Positions 21,358 through 32,176 of a stretch of DNA of 48,486 bases are shown piece after piece. Origin of the DNA: Lysobacterales bacterium (GTDB lineage Bacteria; Pseudomonadota; Gammaproteobacteria; Xanthomonadales; Xanthomonadaceae); NCBI GenBank assembly GCA_017302075.1, contig JAFLEB010000004.1, positions 1 to 48,486 on the forward strand, in the 5' to 3' direction. The notes below the pieces were generated by a model. That model saw only the letters and a list, made by a program, of their open reading frames with translations, was not told the DNA's origin and did not search any database. Positions within the stretch are counted from its first letter, which is position 1; the number at the start of each line of letters is the position of its first letter. The position numbers and the translations under genes are program-made.

Positions 21358-23387
21358 AGCGGATGCAATGGATGGTGTTGCTGGCGCTGGCGATGCCGGT
21401 GGTGGCGCAGGCGGAACAGGTGGCGCAGGCGCGTTCGCCGGACGGGCGCATCGTGGTCGAGCTCGACCTCAATGGCGAGGGACGCCTGGCCTACCGGGTG
21501 TCCCGCGACGGCAAGCCGGTGGTCGCGGATTCGCGGCTCGGCTTCATCTTCCGCAACGGCCGCCAGCTGCTGCGCAACCTGGCCCTGGACGGACAGGCCA
21601 CGCGCAGCGCCGACACGACGTGGGAACAGCCGTGGGGCGAGCGTCGCTTCGTGCGCGACCGCTACAACGAACTGCGCGCGACCTTCGTCGAGAAGGACCA
21701 CGACCACCGCCGCTTCGACGTGGTGTTCCGGGTGTTCGACGATGGCGTCGGCTTCCGCTACGACGTGCCCGCGCAGCCGGCGCTGCGCACCGCGGAGATC
21801 GTGCAGGAGCTCACCGAGTTCGCGGTGGCGCGGCCGGCCACCGCGTGGTGGATCCCGGCGCTGGAGTGGAACCGCGAGGAATACCTCTACCACCGCACGC
21901 CGCTGGCCGAGGTCGGCGTCGCGCAGACCCCGATCACCCTGCGCACCGACGATGGCCTGCACCTCAGCATCCACGAAGCCGCGCTGGTCGATTACGCCGG
22001 CATGAACCTGATGCGTGGTGACAGCGGGGCGCTGCGCGCGATGCTCACGCCCGGCAGCCCGGCGCCGGTGGTGCGCACCACCCCGTTCGCGACGCCGTGG
22101 CGCACGATCGTCATCGCCGACAAGGCGGGTGGCCTGGTCGAATCCAACCTGATCCTCAACCTCAACGAACCGAACGCGCTGGGCGACGTCTCCTGGTTCA
22201 AGCCGGCCAAGTACGTCGGCGTGTGGTGGTCGCTGCACCTCGACCAGGAGACCTGGGCCACCGGGCCGCGGCATGGCGCGACGACGGCCAACACCAGGCG
22301 CTACATCGACTTCGCCGCGGCGAACGGCTTCCGAGGGGTGCTGGTGGAAGGCTGGAACCCCGGCTGGGATGGCGACTGGTTCGCCAACGGCTGGGGCTTC
22401 GACTTCCGCAAGCCGACGCCGGACTACGACTTGGCGGGGCTGTCGGCGTATGCCGGGTCGAAGGGCGTGCACCTGATCGGCCACCACGAGACCGGCTGCG
22501 CGGTCAGCCATTACGAGCGGCAGATGGACCAGGCCTTCGCACTGTCGGCGCGGCTCGGGATCGACGCGATCAAGACCGGCTACGTCTGCGATGCCGGGCA
22601 GATCGAACGCCAGGACGTCGCCGGCGGGCCGGTGCTGCGCGAGTGGCACGAGGGCCAGTGGATGAGCAACCACCACCTGCGCGTGGTCAAGGACGCGGCG
22701 CGGCACCATGTCGCGATCAATGCGCACGAGCCGATCAAGGACACCGGCCTGCGCCGCACCTATCCCAACTGGATCTCCCGCGAAGGCGCGCGCGGCATGG
22801 AGTTCAACGCCTGGGGCCAGCCGCCGAACCCGCCGGAGCACGAGGTCATCCTGGTGTTCACCCGCTTGCTGGCCGGGCCGATGGACTACACGCCCGGCGT
22901 GCTCAGCCTGACCGGCAAGGGCGGGCAGGAGATCGGCAGCACGCTGGCGCGCCAGCTCGCGCTGTACGTCGGCATCTACAGCCCGATCCAGATGGCGGCC
23001 GACCTGCCCGAACACTACGCGGCGCATCCGGATGCCTTCCAGTTCATCAAGGACGTCGCCGTCGACTGGGACGAGAGCCACGTGCTGGCGGGCGAGGTCG
23101 GCGAATACGTCGCCATCGCGCGCAAGGCCCGCGGGGCGGGCGAATGGTTCCTCGGCGCGATGAACGACCGCCACCCGCGCACGCTGTCGCTGGCGCTGGA
23201 CTTCCTGGCCCCCGGCCAGCGCTACCGCGCCGAGGTCTACCGCGACGGCGAGGGCGCGGACTGGCGCGGCGACGCGCGCTTCCGCTTCGTGCGCGAGCAG
23301 AAGACCGTGGCGCGCGGCGACGTGCTGTCGCTGTGGCTGGCAGGCGGCGGCGGCGCGGCGGTGCGCCTCGTGCCGGTCGGGGGCTGA
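21354..23387 (+). CDS. GH97 alpha-glucosidase (SusB-like), periplasmic
   Basis: A 677-residue GH97 enzyme with a signal peptide ending AQA (residues 1-20). An N-terminal beta-sandwich (about 20-270) packs on a TIM barrel. GWNPGWDGDW and DAIKTGY are barrel motifs. Three glutamates match the catalytic set of Bacteroides SusB: E379 in GHHET, E459 in NAHEPIK and E483 in REGARGME. The 24-residue distance between the last two equals that of SusB (508 and 532). This predicts the inverting alpha-glucosidase subgroup rather than the retaining alpha-galactosidases. It should release glucose from maltodextrins in the periplasm and is the last gene of the operon. Confidence 0.95.
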
Positions 23388-23666
23388 GTACGGCTTGCGC
23401 TGTTGCGTGCTGCACTGCCGCAACACGCCTTGAATGGCCGGCTTGGTACGCGCGATTGACGGGACGCGGCCAGACAAAACCCCGTCCGGGGCGTGCAGGA
23501 AGCGGTTTTCCCGGAGTGAATGCGATGAATACGTATGCAGCTTCGTGCGTTGCGAAATTGCCCGACTACCATCCAGTCCGCCCACGCTGCCGATCGAGTG
23601 CCGCGCGGAGACACCGGAACGAGTGGCGATGACCATTCGTCCATACAACGACTCCTGGAGGGGAAG
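23388..23666. promoter_or_regulatory. Intergenic region upstream of the glucan TonB receptor
   Basis: This 279-base gap holds a small GTTGCG / CGCAAC hairpin at 23402-23424 without a T run, a candidate LacI-type operator at 23526-23539, and a TGGAGGGGAAG ribosome-binding site just before the receptor ATG. No reading frame here looks coding. The separation suggests that the receptor has its own promoter. Confidence 0.55.
23526..23539. promoter_or_regulatory. Candidate LacI-type operator upstream of the TonB receptor
   Basis: TGAATACGTATGCA is a near-perfect dyad around the central CG (six of seven positions pair). Read on the opposite strand, the site at 16903-16918 shares TGAATACGT and a following TNCA. 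It lies 127 bases before the receptor start codon. Sharing with the divergent glucan promoter supports a single regulon. Confidence 0.6.
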
Positions 23667-26447
23667 ATGGTGCAGTTGAAGCGAAACCTGCTGAGCGTCG
23701 CGCTGGCGTCGGCGACGATGATGATGGCGGCCCATGCGCATGCGCAGTCCGCGACGGACACGGCGCAGACCGAGGAAAGCGCGGCGAAGAAGAAGGCGGA
23801 AGACGCCAAGACCCTCGACAAGGTCACGGTCACCGGCATCCGCGGCGGCATCGAGCGTGCCATCGACATCAAGAAGGACGCCACCTCGATCGTGGAAGCC
23901 ATTTCCGCCGAGGACATCGGCAAGCTGCCCGACGTGAGCATCGCCGAGTCGCTGGCCCGGCTGCCCGGCATCGCGGCGCAACGCGTCGCCGGTCGTGCCC
24001 AGGTGATCAGCGTCCGTGGCCTGTCGCCCGATTTCGCGACCACGCTGCTCAACGGCCGCGAACTCGTCAGCACCGGCGACAACCGCAGCGTCGAGTTCGA
24101 CCAGTACCCGTCCGAGCTGATGGCCGGCGTCACTCTGTACAAGACCCCGGATGCGGCGCTGGTCGGGCAGGGCCTGTCCGGCACCATCGACATGCGCACC
24201 GTGCGTCCGCTCGACTACGACGCGCCGGTGATCGCCGTGAGCGGTCGCTGGCAGCGCAATTCGCTGGGTTCCGCCGCCAACGCGGATGCGGACGGCAATC
24301 GCTTCAACATCAGCTACATCGGCCAGTCGGCGGATCGCAAGGTTGGCTTCTCGATCGGCTACTCCCATTCCGACACCCCGATCCAGGAAGAGCAGGTCGG
24401 CCTGTACGAGCCCTGGTTCGAGACGGGCGCAGGCTGGCGCCCCGGCATTCCGGCCGGGACCTGGTTCTCGGACGGCATCAAGGCGCTGCGCCGGACGGGT
24501 TACACCAAGCGCGATGGCGTGATGGCCACCCTCGAATTCCGGCCTTCCGAGTCCTGGATCAGCACCCTGGATGCGTTCCACTCCGAAGCGACCCAGGAAG
24601 ACACCGCCAACCAGTTCGAATCGCACCTGTACTACAACGGCGATTATCCCTGCAGCCCGGCCTGCAGCTGGACCAACGTCACCACCACCGGCAACGACAG
24701 CCTCAGCACCGGCAAGGTGATCAACGTGTACCCGCTGGTGCGCGGCATGTACAACAAGCGCAACGACGACATCAGCGCGTTCGGCTGGCGCAACGAGTTC
24801 TTCCTCGAGTCGGTCAAGCTGACCGCGGATGCCAGCTGGTCGAAGGCCAAGCGCGACGAGATCAACCTAGAGAACAACACCCAGCTGGTGCCCGCCAAGC
24901 AGCTCGACACGCTGACCATCGACTACGGCAACAATCCGTTCCCGCAGCTGACGCCCGGTCGCGATTATTCGGATCCGACCAAGCTCTACCTGCGCAACAC
25001 CATTTACGGCTCCGGTTACGGCAAGGTGCCGAAGGTCGAGGATGAACTGAAGAGTTTCCGCCTGGATGCGGCGTTCAATGCCCCGGCGGCGCTGTCCGAT
25101 GTGTTCTCCGGCATCGACGTCGGCTTCAACTACGCCGACCGCCAGAAGGACAAGGAACAGCCGGAGGGCAACATCAACGTCGGCAGCCAGGGCGACACCA
25201 CCATCGCCTCGGATCTGCAGTACGGCTTGGTCGACCTGGGCTTTGCGGGCGTCGGCATGATCCCGTCCTGGAACGTCCCGGGCGCGGTGGATCGCTACAT
25301 GACCTTCAACCCGACCGACGATACCGCGGCCTACCTGATCCCGAAGGCCTGGTCGGTGTCGGAGCAGATCACCACCACCTACCTGCGGGCGAACATCGAC
25401 ACCATGTGGGGTTCGGTCCCGGTGCGCGGCAACATCGGCCTGCAGGTGCAGCACACCGACCAGTCCTCGGCCTCGCGCGTGTGGGACAGCTCGCAGCCCG
25501 CCGGCAGCGAGATCCGCCCGTACGAGAACGGCAAGAGCTACACCGACGTGCTGCCCAGCCTGAACCTGGCGTTCTCGGTCGCCGACGACCAGACCGTGCG
25601 CGTGGCGCTGGCCCGCCAGGTCGCCCGTGCCCGTGTCGACCAGATGCGCGCTTCGGTGGAATTTGGCGTCGATTTCGGCACCGGCAAGCCCGGCGCCAGC
25701 GGCGGCAACCCGCTGCTGGATCCGTGGCGCGCGAATGCGTTCGATATCTCGTGGGAGAAGTACTTCGGGTCCAAGGCCTACGTGGCGGCCGCGTACTTCT
25801 ACAAGGACCTGCGTTCCTACATCTACACCCAGACCCGCGACGGCTACGACTTCACCGACCTGCTGGTCGGCTACGTGCCGCCGGCGGGTGCTGCACCAGT
25901 GCAGACGACCGGCACCATGACCGCGCCGTTCAATGGCGGTGGCGGCACCCTGCAGGGCCTGGAGCTGTCGGCATCGTTGCCGTTGGACATGCTGTGGAAG
26001 CCGCTCGAGGGCTTCGGCTTGATCGCCAGCGCCACGTTCAATGACAGCAACATCCAGATCCGCGATCCCGAGAGCGCCAGCAGCGTGGGTAGCGGTGACA
26101 TCACCCTCCCGGGCCTGTCCGACCGCGTCTACAACTTCACCGCTTACTACGAGCGCAACGGCTTCGAGTTCCGCATCAACAACCGTCGCCGCTCCGACTT
26201 CATCGGTGAAATCGGCAACTTCGCGGGCAATCGCACGCTGCGCTATGTGGTCGGCGAGAACATCACCGACGCGCAAGTCAGCTACACCTTCGGCGAAGGC
26301 AGCAGCCTGAAGGGCCTCAGCCTCCTGCTGCAGGCCAGCAACCTGACCGACGAATCCTACCGGACCTATGCGGAAGTGAAGGATCGTCCGCTGGAAACCA
26401 TCAAGTGGGGTCGTACCCTGCTGCTGGGCGCGAGCTACAAGTTCTGA
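23667..26447 (+). CDS. TonB-dependent receptor for maltodextrins (Xanthomonas/Caulobacter MalA-like)
   Basis: A 926-residue outer-membrane receptor. The signal peptide ends AHAQ at about residue 27. A lysine-rich linker and TonB-box-like TLDKVTVTGIR follow. The plug has IVEAISAEDIGKLPDVSIAESL and RLPGIAAQR, the signature of the large Xanthomonas/Caulobacter TonB-receptor subfamily that includes the Caulobacter maltose transporter MalA. The barrel ends in the aromatic ASYKF. The start at 23667 follows a strong TGGAGGGG. Its place in an alpha-glucan locus and a LacI-type operator upstream support maltodextrin as ligand; the ligand itself cannot be read from the sequence. Confidence 0.92.
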   Translation: MVQLKRNLLSVALASATMMMAAHAHAQSATDTAQTEESAAKKKAEDAKTLDKVTVTGIRGGIERAIDIKKDATSIVEAISAEDIGKLPDVSIAESLARLPGIAAQRVAGRAQVISVRGLSPDFATTLLNGRELVSTGDNRSVEFDQYPSELMAGVTLYKTPDAALVGQGLSGTIDMRTVRPLDYDAPVIAVSGRWQRNSLGSAANADADGNRFNISYIGQSADRKVGFSIGYSHSDTPIQEEQVGLYEPWFETGAGWRPGIPAGTWFSDGIKALRRTGYTKRDGVMATLEFRPSESWISTLDAFHSEATQEDTANQFESHLYYNGDYPCSPACSWTNVTTTGNDSLSTGKVINVYPLVRGMYNKRNDDISAFGWRNEFFLESVKLTADASWSKAKRDEINLENNTQLVPAKQLDTLTIDYGNNPFPQLTPGRDYSDPTKLYLRNTIYGSGYGKVPKVEDELKSFRLDAAFNAPAALSDVFSGIDVGFNYADRQKDKEQPEGNINVGSQGDTTIASDLQYGLVDLGFAGVGMIPSWNVPGAVDRYMTFNPTDDTAAYLIPKAWSVSEQITTTYLRANIDTMWGSVPVRGNIGLQVQHTDQSSASRVWDSSQPAGSEIRPYENGKSYTDVLPSLNLAFSVADDQTVRVALARQVARARVDQMRASVEFGVDFGTGKPGASGGNPLLDPWRANAFDISWEKYFGSKAYVAAAYFYKDLRSYIYTQTRDGYDFTDLLVGYVPPAGAAPVQTTGTMTAPFNGGGGTLQGLELSASLPLDMLWKPLEGFGLIASATFNDSNIQIRDPESASSVGSGDITLPGLSDRVYNFTAYYERNGFEFRINNRRRSDFIGEIGNFAGNRTLRYVVGENITDAQVSYTFGEGSSLKGLSLLLQASNLTDESYRTYAEVKDRPLETIKWGRTLLLGASYKF

Positions 26448-26473
26448 TCCCCGCGATCGGATGAAGTGACCAC

Positions 26474-26509
26474 GCCCCTGCCTGTCCCGCACAGGCAGGG
26501 GCTTTTTTT
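26474..26509 (+). terminator. Strong rho-independent terminator after the TonB receptor
   Basis: A perfect 12-base stem GCCCCTGCCTGT / ACAGGCAGGGGC, a 5-base loop and seven T residues. It separates the receptor from the symporter gene. Confidence 0.96.
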
Positions 26510-26542
26510 CGCGCATCGTCGGCGCGAGGGGGCAACAACGCG

Positions 26543-27961
26543 ATGCAAACCAATGTCGTGCAACTGGCGGTGTTCCTGGGACTGACCCTGCTGGTGGCGC
26601 TGGCCACCTGGTGGCGCTACCGCAAGGAAACCCACAGCGCGGATTCCGCGCAGGATTTCTTCCTGGCCGGCAAGCACCTGAGCTGGCCGTTCATCGCCGG
26701 CAGCCTGCTGCTGACCAACATCAGCGCCGAGCAGATCGTGGGCATGAACGGCGCGCAGAACATGCTGCAGGTGTGGTGGGAATTCGGCGCGGCCGCCGGC
26801 CTGCTGGTGCTGGCCAAGGTGCTGGTGCCGATGTACTACAAGTACGACTGCACCACGACCACCGAGCTGCTCGAGAAGCGGCTGCCGAACGGCGCCTCGC
26901 TGCGACGCACCGTGTCCGTGCTGTTCCTGCTGGGCTACATGTTCATCCTGCTGCCGATGGTGCTGTACACCGGCGCGCGCTTCATGAAGTCGCTGTTCCA
27001 GCCGGACCTGCCGATCCTCGCCATCGCGGTGCTGTTCGCGCTGGCGGGCCTGGCCTACGCGGCGCTGGGCGGCCTGCGCGCCATCGCCATCTCCGACACC
27101 TACATGGGCGTGGTGCTGCTGGTGATGGGCGGGCTGGTGACCTGGTTCGCGCTGGAGCGCATCGGCTGGGACTTCTCCGGCATCCCGGCGGAGCGCCTGA
27201 CCCTGTGGGGCGCGCCGGATTCCGACATCCCGTGGTCGACGCTGCTAACCGGCATGGTGTTCGCGCACATCTTCTACTGGGGCACCAACATGCTGATCGC
27301 CCAGCGCGCGTTGGCGGCGAAGGACATCCGCGAGGCACAGAAGGGCATCTACGCCGCCGCGCTGCTGAAGTTCCTCACCCCGCTGATCGTGATCCTGCCG
27401 GGCATCATCGCGTTCAAGCTGTACGGCGACATCGACGACAACGCCTATGGGCGGCTGGTCGGCGACGTCCTGCCGGCGTGGCTCTCGGGCGCGTTTGCGG
27501 CGGCGATCACCGGTGCGGTGCTGTCGAGCTACAACGCCGGCCTGAACTCCGCGGCCGCGCTGTACACGGTGGACATCCACCTGCCGATGGTGAACCCGAA
27601 GGCGGACGGCAAGCGCGTCGGGCAGGTCGTGCAGGTGGTCTTCATGCTCGCCTCGCTGGCGCTGGTGCCGCTATACCAGAACGCGAAGAGCATCATCGGC
27701 ACGCTGCAGCAACTGAACGGCCTGTATTCGATGCCGGTGCTCGCCAGCTTCTTCGTGGCGATCTTCGTGCGCGGCGCGAATGCCAAGGCCATCCGCATCG
27801 CGCTGGTGTTCGGGGTGGCGCTGTACGCGGTGTTCACCTTCGCGTGGACGCCGCTGCACTACCTGCACCTGATGTTCATCACCCTGGTCGCGACCGTGCT
27901 GGTCGCGGTCGGGCTGAGCCGCGCGATGGGCGCGCCGCCGGCGGCGAGCGCCGACGCCTGA
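26543..27961 (+). CDS. Sodium:solute symporter (SSS/SGLT family), probable sugar importer
   Basis: A 472-residue inner-membrane protein with about 12-13 hydrophobic helices. Family features include SAQDFFLAGKHLSWPFIAGSL near the N-terminus in two adjoining blocks, LLLTNISAEQIVGMNG (helix-break region), ALGGLRAIAISDTYMGV and ITGAVLSSYNAGLNSAAALYTVDI, resembling bacterial glucose/galactose symporters of the vSGLT type. It follows the glucan receptor and is convergent with the Entner-Doudoroff operon, so glucose released in the periplasm is the likely substrate. GAGGGGG lies upstream of the ATG. The stop is one base from the eda stop on the other strand. Confidence 0.92.
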   Translation: MQTNVVQLAVFLGLTLLVALATWWRYRKETHSADSAQDFFLAGKHLSWPFIAGSLLLTNISAEQIVGMNGAQNMLQVWWEFGAAAGLLVLAKVLVPMYYKYDCTTTTELLEKRLPNGASLRRTVSVLFLLGYMFILLPMVLYTGARFMKSLFQPDLPILAIAVLFALAGLAYAALGGLRAIAISDTYMGVVLLVMGGLVTWFALERIGWDFSGIPAERLTLWGAPDSDIPWSTLLTGMVFAHIFYWGTNMLIAQRALAAKDIREAQKGIYAAALLKFLTPLIVILPGIIAFKLYGDIDDNAYGRLVGDVLPAWLSGAFAAAITGAVLSSYNAGLNSAAALYTVDIHLPMVNPKADGKRVGQVVQVVFMLASLALVPLYQNAKSIIGTLQQLNGLYSMPVLASFFVAIFVRGANAKAIRIALVFGVALYAVFTFAWTPLHYLHLMFITLVATVLVAVGLSRAMGAPPAASADA

Positions 27962-27962
27962 G

Positions 27963-28610
27963 TCAGCGTGGGAGCGCGGCGGCCTCGCGGGCGAGGTCGC
28001 CGATCCGCGCCCAGTCGCGGGCCGCGAGCGCGTCGGCGGGCAGCATCCACGAACCGCCGACGCAGGCGACGTTCGGCAACGCGAGGTAGGCTGGCGCCTT
28101 CCCCGCGTCGATGCCGCCGGTCGGGCAGAAGCGCGCCATCGGCAGCGGGCCGGCGAAGCCCTTGAGCGCGCCGATGCCGCCGCTGGACTCGGCGGGGAAG
28201 AACTTGAAGCGGCGCCAGCCGCGTTCCAGCCCGCGCATCAGTTCGCCGGCGGTGGCGATGCCCGGGATCAGCGGGATCCCGATGGCCGCGCCCGCGTCGT
28301 ACAGGGCCTCGGTGACCCCGGGCGAGATCGCGAAGCGCGCGCCGGCGCGTTCGACCGCGGCGAGGTCGGCGGCGGACAACACGGTGCCGGCGCCGACGCA
28401 TGCCTCGGGCACCTCGGCGGCGATGCGCGCGATGGCCTCCAGCGCGCAGTCGGTGCGCAGGGTCACTTCCAGCACCGGCAGGCCATTGCCGGCCAAGGCG
28501 CGCGCAAGCGGCACGGCATCCTCGAGCGCGGCGATGGTGATCACCGGGATCACCGGCGCCAGCGCGAAGACCGCGTCGACCTGCTGGGCGTGGCGTGAAC
28601 TGTCGAACAT
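27963..28610 (-). CDS. eda: KDPG/KHG aldolase
   Basis: A 215-residue class I aldolase that splits 2-keto-3-deoxy-6-phosphogluconate into pyruvate and glyceraldehyde-3-phosphate, the last step of the Entner-Doudoroff pathway. The Schiff-base lysine is K136 in FKFFPAE and the catalytic glutamate is E48 in VLEVTLRT. GAGTVL, RFAISPG and CPTGGI are the phosphate-binding and barrel motifs. Length is normal. It is the last gene of the zwf-pgl-edd-glk-eda operon, 7 bases after glk. Confidence 0.97.
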   Translation of the reverse strand: MFDSSRHAQQVDAVFALAPVIPVITIAALEDAVPLARALAGNGLPVLEVTLRTDCALEAIARIAAEVPEACVGAGTVLSAADLAAVERAGARFAISPGVTEALYDAGAAIGIPLIPGIATAGELMRGLERGWRRFKFFPAESSGGIGALKGFAGPLPMARFCPTGGIDAGKAPAYLALPNVACVGGSWMLPADALAARDWARIGDLAREAAALPR

Positions 28611-28617
28611 GGCGTCC

Positions 28618-29628
28618 TCAGAGGTCCTTGGCGCGCAGCGCGGTGGCGGCGCCGAGCAAACCGGGTTGCGGGTGGGTGATCACGTGGATGGCGACGCGTT
28701 CCAGCAATGGCGCGAAGCGTCCCTTGGCGAGGAAGCGTTCGCGGAAGGCGCTGCTGCGCAGGAACGGCACGAAGCGCGGGACGATGCCGCCGGCGATCAC
28801 CACCGTGCGCGCGCCATGCACCAGCGCGCAATCGCCGGCGACGCTGCCGAGTACCGCGCAGAAGCGCGCGAGCGTGCGCCGCGCGGGGAGGTCGTGCCCG
28901 TCCAGCGCGGCCGCCACGATCGCGGCGGGGTCGCGCATCGCCGGGCGTTGCAGGCTGCTTTCGCCCGGCAGCAGGTTGGCGGCGGGCGCGACGCTGGCCG
29001 CGCCGCGCAGGACCAGGTCGATCTCCGACAGGCCCTTGCCGCACAGCAGGCGCTCGTTGGAGGTGCGGCCATGCTGCGCGGTCAGCCAGGCGTCGATGGC
29101 GCGTTCCTCGTCGCCCAGCGGCGCGAAGCTCACGTGCCCGCCCTCGGTTTCCACCGCGTGCCAGCCATGCGCATGCGAGCCGACCAGCAGCGCCACGCCC
29201 AGTCCGGTACCGGGCCCGAGCACGCTGACCGGCCCCTGCAGGGGCGCGTCGGCGTCGCCGTGCAGGGTGACCCGTGCATCGGCGTCGAGCGAGGGCACCG
29301 CCCACGCGATCGCGCCGAAGTCGTTGAGCATGCGCAGCTCGTCCAAGCCTAGCGTCGCCTGCAGTTCGCTGCGGCTGAACGACCAGGCGCGGTTGGTCAG
29401 GCGGATCTCGTCCTGCCCGACCGGGCTGGCGACCGCCAGCGCGGCGCGATCCGGGCGGATGCCGACCTCGGCGATGTAGTGCTCGACCGCGTGCTGCACG
29501 CTGGCGAAATCGGCGTTGCGCAGCGCGCGCGCGTGCTGCAGCTCGACGATCGGCGCCGCGAGGTCGGTCAGCGCGAAGCGCGCGTTGGTGCCGCCGATGT
29601 CGGCGACCAGCGCCAGCGGCCGGCTCAC
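28618..29628 (-). CDS. glk: Glucokinase
   Basis: A 336-residue ROK-unrelated proteobacterial glucokinase that phosphorylates free glucose with ATP. The N-terminal ATP motif [34 protein letters not shown] and [11 protein letters not shown] are diagnostic. The start is the GTG at 29628, which overlaps the edd stop (GTGA) and places [11 protein letters not shown] near the N-terminus as in relatives. Sitting inside the Entner-Doudoroff operon, it feeds glucose from the adjacent glucan locus to Zwf. Confidence 0.96.
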   Translation of the reverse strand: MSRPLALVADIGGTNARFALTDLAAPIVELQHARALRNADFASVQHAVEHYIAEVGIRPDRAALAVASPVGQDEIRLTNRAWSFSRSELQATLGLDELRMLNDFGAIAWAVPSLDADARVTLHGDADAPLQGPVSVLGPGTGLGVALLVGSHAHGWHAVETEGGHVSFAPLGDEERAIDAWLTAQHGRTSNERLLCGKGLSEIDLVLRGAASVAPAANLLPGESSLQRPAMRDPAAIVAAALDGHDLPARRTLARFCAVLGSVAGDCALVHGARTVVIAGGIVPRFVPFLRSSAFRERFLAKGRFAPLLERVAIHVITHPQPGLLGAATALRAKDL

Positions 29629-31454
29629 GGCGTGTCCTCGTCCACGAACAGCGCGCAGGCGCCCTGTTCGGCGGGACCGACCTGTGCGCGCATCACCGCG
29701 AACAACTCGCGGCCGTGCCCGCTGCGATTGCCCGACAGGTCGGCCTGGTCCGGCGTGCGCGCCTGCCACTCGGCCTCGGCGACCAGCGCATCCATGGTCC
29801 CGGCCTCGGCGTCGATGCGCACGCGGTCGCCGTCGCGGAGCTTCGCCAGCGCGCCGCCGCTCGCGGCTTCCGGGCTGACATGGATGGCGGCCAGCACCTT
29901 GCCGGAGGCCCCGGACATGCGTCCGTCGGTGAGCAGGGCGACGCGTTGCCCGCGGTCCTGGAGTGCGGCCAGGGTGGGCGTCAGCTTGTGCAACTCGGGC
30001 ATGCCATTCGCGCGCGGGCCCTGCCAGCGCACCACCGCGACGAAGTCGCCGGCCAACTGGTCGGCCTTGAACGCGGCCAGCAAGGCGTCCTGCGAATCGA
30101 ACACCCGCGCGGGCGCCTCGATGCGGCGGAATTCCGGCGCGACCGCGGACACCTTGACCACCGCCCGGCCCAAGTTGCCCTGCAGGCGCCGCAGCCCACC
30201 CTCGCGGTCGAACGGATCGGCGACGCCGCGGACGATGTCGGCATCGCGCGACTGCGTGGGCGGTTCGCGCCAGCGCAGCGCGAGGTCGTCGAGCCAGGGC
30301 TCCAGCGCCTGCTGGCGCAGGTCGCCGCCGTGCACGCAGGCGATGTCGGGATGCAGCAGGCCGGCGTCGATCAGTTCGCGGATCACCAGGCCAAGCCCGC
30401 CCGCCGCCTGGAACTGGTTCACGTCGGCGCTGCCGTTGGGATACACGCGCGCCAGCAGCGGCGTGGCCTGCGAGAGTTCGTCGAGGTCGTCCCAGTCGAT
30501 GCGCAGGCCAGCGGCGCGGGCGATCGCCACCAGGTGCAGGGCATGGTTGGTGGAACCGCCGGTGGCGGCCAGCCCGACCATTGCGTTGACGATGGCCTTC
30601 TCGTCGACGGTGCGCGCCAGCGGGCGATAGTCCTCGCCGAGCGCGGTGATGCGCAGCGCCTGCTCCGCCGCGGCGACCGTCAGCGCATCGCGCAGTGGCG
30701 TGTTCGGCGGCACGAAGGCGCTGCCCGGCAGGTGCAGGCCCATCACTTCCATCAGCATCTGGTTGGAGTTGGCGGTGCCGTAGAACGTGCAGGTGCCGGG
30801 CGCATGGTAGGAGGCGGCCTCGGCGTCCAGCAGTTCCTCGCGGCTGGCCTGGCCGAGCGCGTAGCGCTGGCGCACCTCGGCCTTTTGCTTGTTGGGGATG
30901 CCGGAAGGCATCGGCCCCGCCGGCACGAACACCACCGGCAGGTGGCCGAAGCTCAGCGCGCCGATCAGCAGGCCGGGCACGATCTTGTCGCATACGCCCA
31001 GCATCAGCGCGGCATCGAACATCTCGTGCGAGAGCGACACCGCCGTCGCCATCGCGATGGCATCGCGGGAGAACAGCGACAGCTCCATCCCGGTGCGGCC
31101 CTGGGTGACGCCATCGCACATCGCCGGCACCCCGCCGGCGACTTGTGCGCTGCCGCCGGCGTTGCGCGCGGCCATGCGGACCAGGGTCGGGTACTGCTCC
31201 ATCGGCTGGTGCGCCGAGAGCATGTCGTTGTAGGCGGTGACGATGCCGATGTTGCCGCCCGCGCCGGCGCGCAGGCCCGCCTTGTCCGTGCCCGCCGCGG
31301 CGAAGCCATGGGCGAGGTTGCCGCAGGCGAGCGCCCGCCGCGCCGGCCCGTCCGTGCGTTGCGCCTCCATGCGCGCGAGGTAGGCCGCGCGCGTCGCGCG
31401 GCTGCGGTCGGCGATGCGGGCGGTGACGCGTTCGACCACGGGGTGCAGGGACAT
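29625..31454 (-). CDS. edd: 6-phosphogluconate dehydratase
   Basis: A 609-residue [4Fe-4S] dehydratase of the IlvD/Edd family that converts 6-phosphogluconate to 2-keto-3-deoxy-6-phosphogluconate. Cluster cysteines appear in [18 protein letters not shown] and [42 protein letters not shown] and [12 protein letters not shown] are further family motifs. Length matches the family. It overlaps pgl upstream by one base (TGATG) and glk downstream by four, so the operon is translationally coupled throughout. Confidence 0.98.
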   Translation of the reverse strand: MSLHPVVERVTARIADRSRATRAAYLARMEAQRTDGPARRALACGNLAHGFAAAGTDKAGLRAGAGGNIGIVTAYNDMLSAHQPMEQYPTLVRMAARNAGGSAQVAGGVPAMCDGVTQGRTGMELSLFSRDAIAMATAVSLSHEMFDAALMLGVCDKIVPGLLIGALSFGHLPVVFVPAGPMPSGIPNKQKAEVRQRYALGQASREELLDAEAASYHAPGTCTFYGTANSNQMLMEVMGLHLPGSAFVPPNTPLRDALTVAAAEQALRITALGEDYRPLARTVDEKAIVNAMVGLAATGGSTNHALHLVAIARAAGLRIDWDDLDELSQATPLLARVYPNGSADVNQFQAAGGLGLVIRELIDAGLLHPDIACVHGGDLRQQALEPWLDDLALRWREPPTQSRDADIVRGVADPFDREGGLRRLQGNLGRAVVKVSAVAPEFRRIEAPARVFDSQDALLAAFKADQLAGDFVAVVRWQGPRANGMPELHKLTPTLAALQDRGQRVALLTDGRMSGASGKVLAAIHVSPEAASGGALAKLRDGDRVRIDAEAGTMDALVAEAEWQARTPDQADLSGNRSGHGRELFAVMRAQVGPAEQGACALFVDEDTP

Positions 31455-32176
31455 CAGGGACTCCAGTGGATCCGGATGGGCGCGTCGGCGCGCGCATGCA
31501 GCAGGGCGGCGACCGGCAGGCCGGTACCAGCGTCCTGGCGCTGTGCGTCGCGCAGCACGCGGCGCTTGTCGTCGCCGGTGACGACAAGATGGACTTCGCG
31601 CGCACGCAACAGCCGCGTCAGGGTCAGACTGATCCGCGGAAATGGCGCTTCCGGTGGCAGCGGGTCGGGCAGCACGCCGATCGCGTCCGCGGTCGCCGCG
31701 AGGTCCAAACCCTCGGCCAGGTTGCTGGCGCCGGGGAACAGCGAGGCAACGTGGCCATCGGCGCCCATGCCGAGCAGCACCACATCGAACGCTTGCGGAT
31801 GCGCCGCGAGGAAGCGGCGTGCGTGCGCCAGCGAGGCCCGTGGATCGCCCTCCGTCGTGGTCAGCGGATGCACCTCGATCGCCGGGTCGGCCGCGAAGGC
31901 GGCGCGCAGGTGGCCGAGGTTGCAGGCGGGGTGGCCGTGGGGGACGCAGCGCTCGTCGCCGGGCAGGGCGAGCACGCGGCCGCCCAGCGCGCTGGCGGCG
32001 AGGTGGGCGTAGATCGGCAGCGGGGTGCGCCCGCCGGCGAGCGACAGATAGGCAATGCCACGCGCGGCGATCGCCGCACGGCAGGCGGCTTCCAGCGCGG
32101 CGGCGACGTGCGCGACCAGCGCGGGCGCGTCGGCGTGGTCGTGTTCGATCCAGCCCATCGCGCGCGCCTCATTCAC
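31454..32176 (-). CDS. pgl: 6-phosphogluconolactonase
   Basis: A 240-residue DevB-type lactonase hydrolysing 6-phosphogluconolactone. [30 protein letters not shown] and [17 protein letters not shown] match the phosphate-binding and active-site loops. The start given is a GTG at 32176 that overlaps the zwf stop by 8 bases. An in-frame ATG at 32158 (MGWIEHD) lies 10 bases after the zwf stop and is an equally reasonable choice, shortening the protein by six residues. Confidence 0.94.
   Translation of the reverse strand: MNEARAMGWIEHDHADAPALVAHVAAALEAACRAAIAARGIAYLSLAGGRTPLPIYAHLAASALGGRVLALPGDERCVPHGHPACNLGHLRAAFAADPAIEVHPLTTTEGDPRASLAHARRFLAAHPQAFDVVLLGMGADGHVASLFPGASNLAEGLDLAATADAIGVLPDPLPPEAPFPRISLTLTRLLRAREVHLVVTGDDKRRVLRDAQRQDAGTGLPVAALLHARADAPIRIHWSP

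Noticed and set aside
28618-31605. 995-codon minus-strand frame covering glk and edd
   Set aside because: Only its last part is real (glucokinase from GTG 29628). The remainder is edd in a wrong frame.
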